DNA of 64,000 nt from Plectrocnemia conspersa (taxonomy: Eukaryota; Arthropoda; Insecta; Trichoptera; Polycentropodidae): the NCBI GenBank assembly GCA_009617715.1, contig VTFK01000052.1:434001-498000 (forward strand). Reading direction: 5' to 3'. Made by a program: the position numbers and the translations under genes. The notes under the pieces were generated by a model that worked only from the letters and a program-made list of their open reading frames with translations, had not been told where the DNA came from and did not search any database. Below, piece after piece: positions 59,785 through 64,000 of the stretch. Position 1 is the stretch's first letter, and every line of letters starts with the position of its first letter.

Positions 59785-61028
59785 CCCTACATTGGAGCAG
59801 TTTTCTTGGATTTCAAGAGAGCCTTCAAAACAATAGACAGAAAAATAATGTTAAAGAAATTGGAGAGTATAGGTATAAGTGATATAGTTTTAAGATGGTT
59901 TAATAATTACTTATATAAAATAAAACAAAAAGTTAAAATAAATAATGTATATTCTGAAGAGAAATTAGTGTCTTATGGAGTACCACAAGGGTCTAAATTG
60001 GGACCATTGTTATTTGTTTTTTGTATATTAATGATATAGTTAATAACGTGAAAAAATGTAAAATTCATCTATTTTGCGGATGACACATTAATGTATTGCA
60101 TAGGTGATAACATTAAAAGAAATTGTAAATAATTTAAATAATGAATTAAGTATATTAGAAATATGGTTAAAGAATAATGTACTTAAATTAAATGAGAATA
60201 AAACTAAATGTATGTTTATTAATTATAAAAAATGTGTAAAAAAAGATAATAGTACCAAAATAGTAATAAATAACTCTAGTATAGAAATAGTGGATAATAT
60301 AAAATATTTAGGAGTAATTGTTGATACAAAATTAAATTTTAAAGAACATTGTAATTACATATTAAAAAAAATTAGTAGAAAAATAGGTTTATTATCTAGA
60401 TTAAGAAATATATTAAGTATAAATACAAAAAAAAAATTTACAATAGTATATTATTGCCCCATTTTATTTATTGTGCAACACTATTAAATATGTTAAATAA
60501 ATTAGACAAACAAATGTTGCAATGAGAGTAATCTTAAATAAAAATAGATTAACCAATTGTAAAAGTATGATTGATAGATTAGAATGGTTGAATGTTCAAG
60601 AAATATTGAGTATGAATGTTTTAATATTTATATATAAGTTAGAAAATAATGTTACCAGAATATTTTAATAAGTATTTAATAAGAAATAAAGATGTACATA
60701 AATATAATACTAGAAATAGAGAAAATTTAAAGATAATTAAGTATAAGAAAACGAGTACGGCTAGGGGAATTATGTACGGAGGTTTTGATTTATATAATAG
60801 TCTTCAAAGAAATCTGAAACAGCAAAAAATATAACGGGTTTCATAAATGGAATAAAAAAACACCTTCGTACATATAGAAATAAATTATAATATTAAGTCT
60901 TTATTATTGTATATTTTTAGTTTTTCTTTCTGTTATGTATTTTTTATATATGTTTACTAAATTTGTTAGATGTAAGATTAGCTATTAAGCTAAATAAATT
61001 AATAAAATAAAATAAAATAAATAAATAA
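59785..61028 (+). mobile_element. Family A non-LTR retrotransposon, longest copy
   Basis: This is the best-preserved of four copies in the window. It starts within the RT domain and continues through the C-terminal region and 3' UTR to a tail of (TAAAA)/(TAAA) units at about 61000-61028, a typical non-LTR end. No endonuclease or upstream ORF is seen, so it is 5' truncated. Copies at 4.3, 31.1 and 40.4 kb run in the opposite direction. Confidence 0.85.
59791..60836 (+). pseudogene. Family A reverse transcriptase, broken
   Basis: From 59791 the frame reads I-G-A-V-F-L-D-F-K-R-A-F-K-T-I-D-R, the first palm motif. Near 59975 it reads Y-G-V-P-Q-G-S-K-L-G-P-L-L-F-V. A frame change follows near 60035, and in the other frame F-A-D-D-T-L-M-Y-C is encoded at about 60069-60095, so the catalytic dyad survives. 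The segment at 60104-60487 is open, with W-L-K-N-N-V-L-K-L-N-E-N-K-T-K-C and Y-L-G-V-I-V-D-T-K-L-N-F, then breaks again. The last part at 60649-60834 encodes K-Y-N-T-R-N-R-E-N-L and T-S-T-A-R-G-I-M-Y. Three or four frame disruptions in about 1 kb suggest a relatively recent inactivation compared with the other copies. Confidence 0.85.
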
Positions 61029-61029
61029 T

Positions 61030-61240
61030 ACAGACGGGGATGACAGATGAAGAAGTGTTTCGTGCAGCCAAAGACTGAAACAAACTTATCAACAAGGTGA
61101 TCGACAACGTCTGAAATCGGACAGGACACCAGAAGAACAAGGTGAAAGGAAACTTGTTTAAATTTAATATTGGAACGATAAGAAGAATCAATTTTATGAT
61201 AAAATTTTTAATTGGAAATGTTCTATAAAGCTCAAGAAAA
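61030..61240. other. Unassigned flank of the family A element
   Basis: The block at 61033-61150 (cagacggggatgacagatgaagaag...) is less AT-rich and opens two short frames on the minus strand. It could be an older repeat into which family A inserted. Confidence 0.3.
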
Positions 61241-61244
61241 TCGA

Positions 61245-61620
61245 AAGCAATCTATCGGTTCTTACGTCTGTCTTATCGCGCAAGCCCACGCGATCGTAAC
61301 GAAAGACTGTCATCAAAATGCGACACATCCCTTCTAATAACAATCATCCGTTTTCGCACATTTCCCCTGGCGAAAAATGTCGTGCGGCCCGCTTATAAAT
61401 CAAACAGTATCACTTTTGGGCTCGTGCCGCGGCCGCGCCGATCGATAGTTTGAATACCGCTGGTTTTTATGTCGAAGAGAAGAAGTAGCAGGAAATGGGT
61501 TTGTGACAAATAATCGCAGCCATTTCCCTCATAACGAATAGGGGTTGGGGCATACTCTGACGCCATGAATAGTTCCGATTGCTAAAATCGAAAACTGTCG
61601 TTCACTTCTTAATCGATGTA
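61245..61620. other. GC-rich island
   Basis: One of the strongest composition changes in the window, with gtgccgcggccgcgccgatcgat at about 61426 (contains a NotI-type site) and several cg-rich words. A TATA-like cttataaatc lies at about 61393. No exon with start and splice signals could be defended. A promoter or conserved regulatory block is the more likely reading. Confidence 0.35.
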
Positions 61621-61624
61621 GCAC

Positions 61625-63770
61625 ACAATTATCGGGACATGCTTTTATACATTATTAGTAGCAGTTGAAATTTCTAAATAAATTCACCTGTGCTTAAGTA
61701 ATTATTTGATTTACGTGTATTTCATGACTATAATACGAAGTCGAATATGTATAGTTGCAATTTAATCATGATTTTAGGATAACAAAAATACAGTCATATA
61801 AATATATATAAAAAAAAGTAAAATAGCAGTATGATCATTATAATGTAAAAAGTATATCGAAAGTCTCGATCTCGTTCTCTTATGATTTCCGTTAAGGTCA
61901 AATCGTCCACACTCACCAATTTACCTATGACTGTCTATTTAATGTCAGATACGAGGAGCTGGTCTGTGTCTATTTTTTTCTTTTGTATTATTTTTGCGCT
62001 TTGCAATAATCTATTAGGTCATGATAGTATTGCTAAAATAAAATTTCTCATGTTTATTTTTATGAGCAAACACATATATTCAAAGGATTATGATACGTAT
62101 TTCAAGAAGCGTTACAAAGAACGTTTTTTACACCCATCAACATTACACATACAAATTCGAGATTTTCGTGAACACATAAAGACCATGAGAAATGCATGAA
62201 ATACGTTATGACGATGTTCATACATGACAAAATATTCCACTCACATATGAACTCCCAAAATACATACACATACCTAGTATTATAATATGAACGCATGCAT
62301 GGAAACTGAACTCCAGCTTAAAACCTTAAAATATTTTCTCTACGTTTGTATGGAAATCTCAGACGTACCCATTTACTATAACGTTAGGACGTGAGTGAAC
62401 ATATTTCTTAACAATTTTTACTCATTTCTATATATGCTGAGTATAAATAAAAAAAAACACTATAAAAACTCAAATTAAATTTTAATCAAATTATTTAAAA
62501 AGATAGTTTATAGTTATCAAACAATAATATTTATAGTAGTATTAAACTATTTTATTACTAATTTAGTCTATACCAGGCACATTGTCTCACGTAAGAATAT
62601 AATATAGCTAGGATTTCGCTAATGGTCCGATTTATGGCAGGCTTCTCGAAACTATCGTCATCATTGAAATATATTGCGAATTTCGCAGGAACAGAATGAT
62701 TAGAATTATCTAAGACTATTAACTATTTATTGCCAGATTAATCAATTAAATATTTGTTACAATAGTGTGTTTATTCTCATGAATGTATATATTGAACCAA
62801 CAAGTTTCATAAATTAGAAAAAAAATCGCTTATAATATTCTTCCGCAGTAATTCTGGCGTATAACATAATTATATTTATGACACTGCATCGTTTATTATT
62901 TAATGGAAACCGCTTCTTTGTCAAGTTGCCAAAAGCGAGCGACAATATAAAACTTTGCGGCAAATTTCCCATTAAAAAAAACGCATAGCCCACTGGGTAT
63001 CTGGAATGAAAGTATCGCAACTTCAGAGGTAAAAATGAGAAGAGAATATATGATATGAATGTGAAACAATATTGCTGATAAACCGAATTTTAATAAAATT
63101 TTAACTACCAATAACTGGTTTAAAGATCTAAAAATATTTTTATATATCTATCTCCTAGTTTGATTGAAGTATAAATACATATTTAAAAAGGTGTCGCGAC
63201 CAAAAACCATGACGTTATTTTATTTCATGACAGTTCAACAGAAAAATCAAATTTTCGATATTTGAAAAGCTTTTTAGGTATTAAAAATACATTTAGCATT
63301 AGCCATATATATTTAGAAATCATTTATAAAACAGGATTATAATACATAACAGTAAATCAACTCTAAGATATTTAATATAAATTCATAATTTATTCACAAT
63401 ATTTATTAAAAGAACATATCTATTACAAATAATAATAAAATAAGCTACTAACATATATGTATATTATTTTTTTATCATAATATTATAGCTTCTTTAATTA
63501 GGATTTTTAATACCATAAGCTTAGTAACAAACAGAAAAAATAACATATAAGGCTATAAAGTGCCTTGTATCATAATCATAAAATTCAACCAAAATCTCAA
63601 CGGGATAACAATGATATCCCTTATTTACATATATAAATTGAATAAAGTTGTAATAAATTATTATTTAAAACTTTCTTATCCTCAAATTTATTTATATAAT
63701 ATATAATATATAATCCCAAAATTAATGTGTTTTTTTAATAAAAAAATAAAATCACATAAATGTTTATTTG
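61625..63770. other. AT-rich stretch, unassigned
   Basis: Open frames at 61882-62199 (+, 105 codons) and 62814-63111 (-) have no recognised motifs. No repeats with copies elsewhere in the window were noticed. Confidence 0.45.
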
Positions 63771-63774
63771 TATT

Positions 63775-64000
63775 TTAATGATTTGAAACACATTTTCCTT
63801 CTTAATATATAACTTTCCCATATCTCTGAGTCAACTTATTAATCGAAATAAATAGTAGTCGAAAGGAGCAAAGCTTAGAGAGTATGGTGAATAAGATAAA
63901 AGCTTCTAGGCAAGTTCTTTTAATTTATCGAGAGTCAATTTAGCCACATTGTCGTGTTGTAGAACTATCTAATTTATGTTAACAAGAGCAAGTCTGTTTT
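63775..64000 (-). pseudogene. mariner transposase remnant, cut by the window edge
   Basis: From the right edge the minus strand reads I-V-L-Q-H-D-N-V-A-K, then L-T-L-D-K-L-K-E-L-A. After a stop come S-Y-S-P-Y-S-L, then F-A-P-F-D-Y-Y-L-F, the mariner block H-D-N-A-R-P-H...L-G-W-x-x-x-x-H-P-P-Y-S-P-D-L-A-P-S-D-Y-x-L-F. The second Asp of the triad (H-D-N) is kept, and the third region survives as F-D-Y. The flanking phrase aataaatagta(g/a) links it to the 24.6-kb copy. The upstream half lies outside the window. Confidence 0.8.

Noticed and set aside
1..64000. CRISPR arrays, prokaryotic operons, tRNA or rRNA genes
   Set aside because: No regularly spaced direct repeats, no compact coding clusters, and no tRNA T-arm with a fitting acceptor stem were found by eye. 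The window is eukaryotic in character.

Overview
The window looks like about 64 kb of nuclear DNA from an animal, most likely an insect. It is very AT-rich, has no dense open reading frames, and carries eroded copies of transposons typical of arthropod genomes: Jockey/CR1-like and RTE-like non-LTR retrotransposons, mariner, Tc1-like, Tigger/pogo and hAT. A motif common in moth and butterfly repeats (gaagtcggttttt, near 44565) makes Lepidoptera my best guess, but that is inference. Nothing bacterial is present: no operons, ribosome-binding sites or CRISPR arrays. I found no tRNA or rRNA gene.

Most of the window is non-coding. Host coding evidence is limited to two plausible exons on the + strand. 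One is a GC-rich first coding exon at 36248-36357, with a good start context, an upstream in-frame stop and a GTGAGT donor. The other is an internal exon-like block at 50450-50581, bounded by AG and GTAAGT, which has a degraded inverted copy near 19.8 kb. Their splice phases do not match, so they need not belong to one gene. Neither protein is recognised. If they are host exons, the window would be mainly large introns and intergenic DNA.

The rest is best read as a transposon graveyard. From left to right: non-LTR RT remnant (3.8 kb), non-LTR family A tail (4.3 kb), Tc1-like end (6.5 kb), fold-back element (12.6 kb), RTE-like C-terminus (17.4 kb), Jockey fragment (20.5 kb), Tc1-like copy of the 6.5 kb family (21.7-22.2 kb), mariner remnant (24.6-25.0 kb), tandem ~300-bp repeats (28.1-28.8 kb), second mariner-like remnant (30.2 kb), family A (31.1-31.8 kb), Jockey with its RT core deleted (33.2-33.7 kb), family A (40.4-41.2 kb), tandem fold-back array (42.86-43.5 kb), Tc1-like element with both ends (47.1-48.6 kb), RT fragment (49.7 kb), Jockey (52.3-53.1 kb), Tigger-like element with both ends but an interrupted catalytic domain (55.3-56.7 kb), hAT element (57.9-58.95 kb), the longest family A copy (59.8-61.0 kb) and a mariner cut by the window edge (63.8-64.0 kb). 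All transposase and RT reading frames are broken, so none should be autonomous. Several GC-richer islands (about 0.1-0.3, 21.0-21.25, 49.25-49.57, 54.4-54.65 and 61.25-61.6 kb) stand out from the AT-rich background and are candidates for promoters, enhancers or unrecognised exons. I see no convincing new biological system. The most interesting items are the duplicated exon-like block and the fold-back element family with its tandem derivative.
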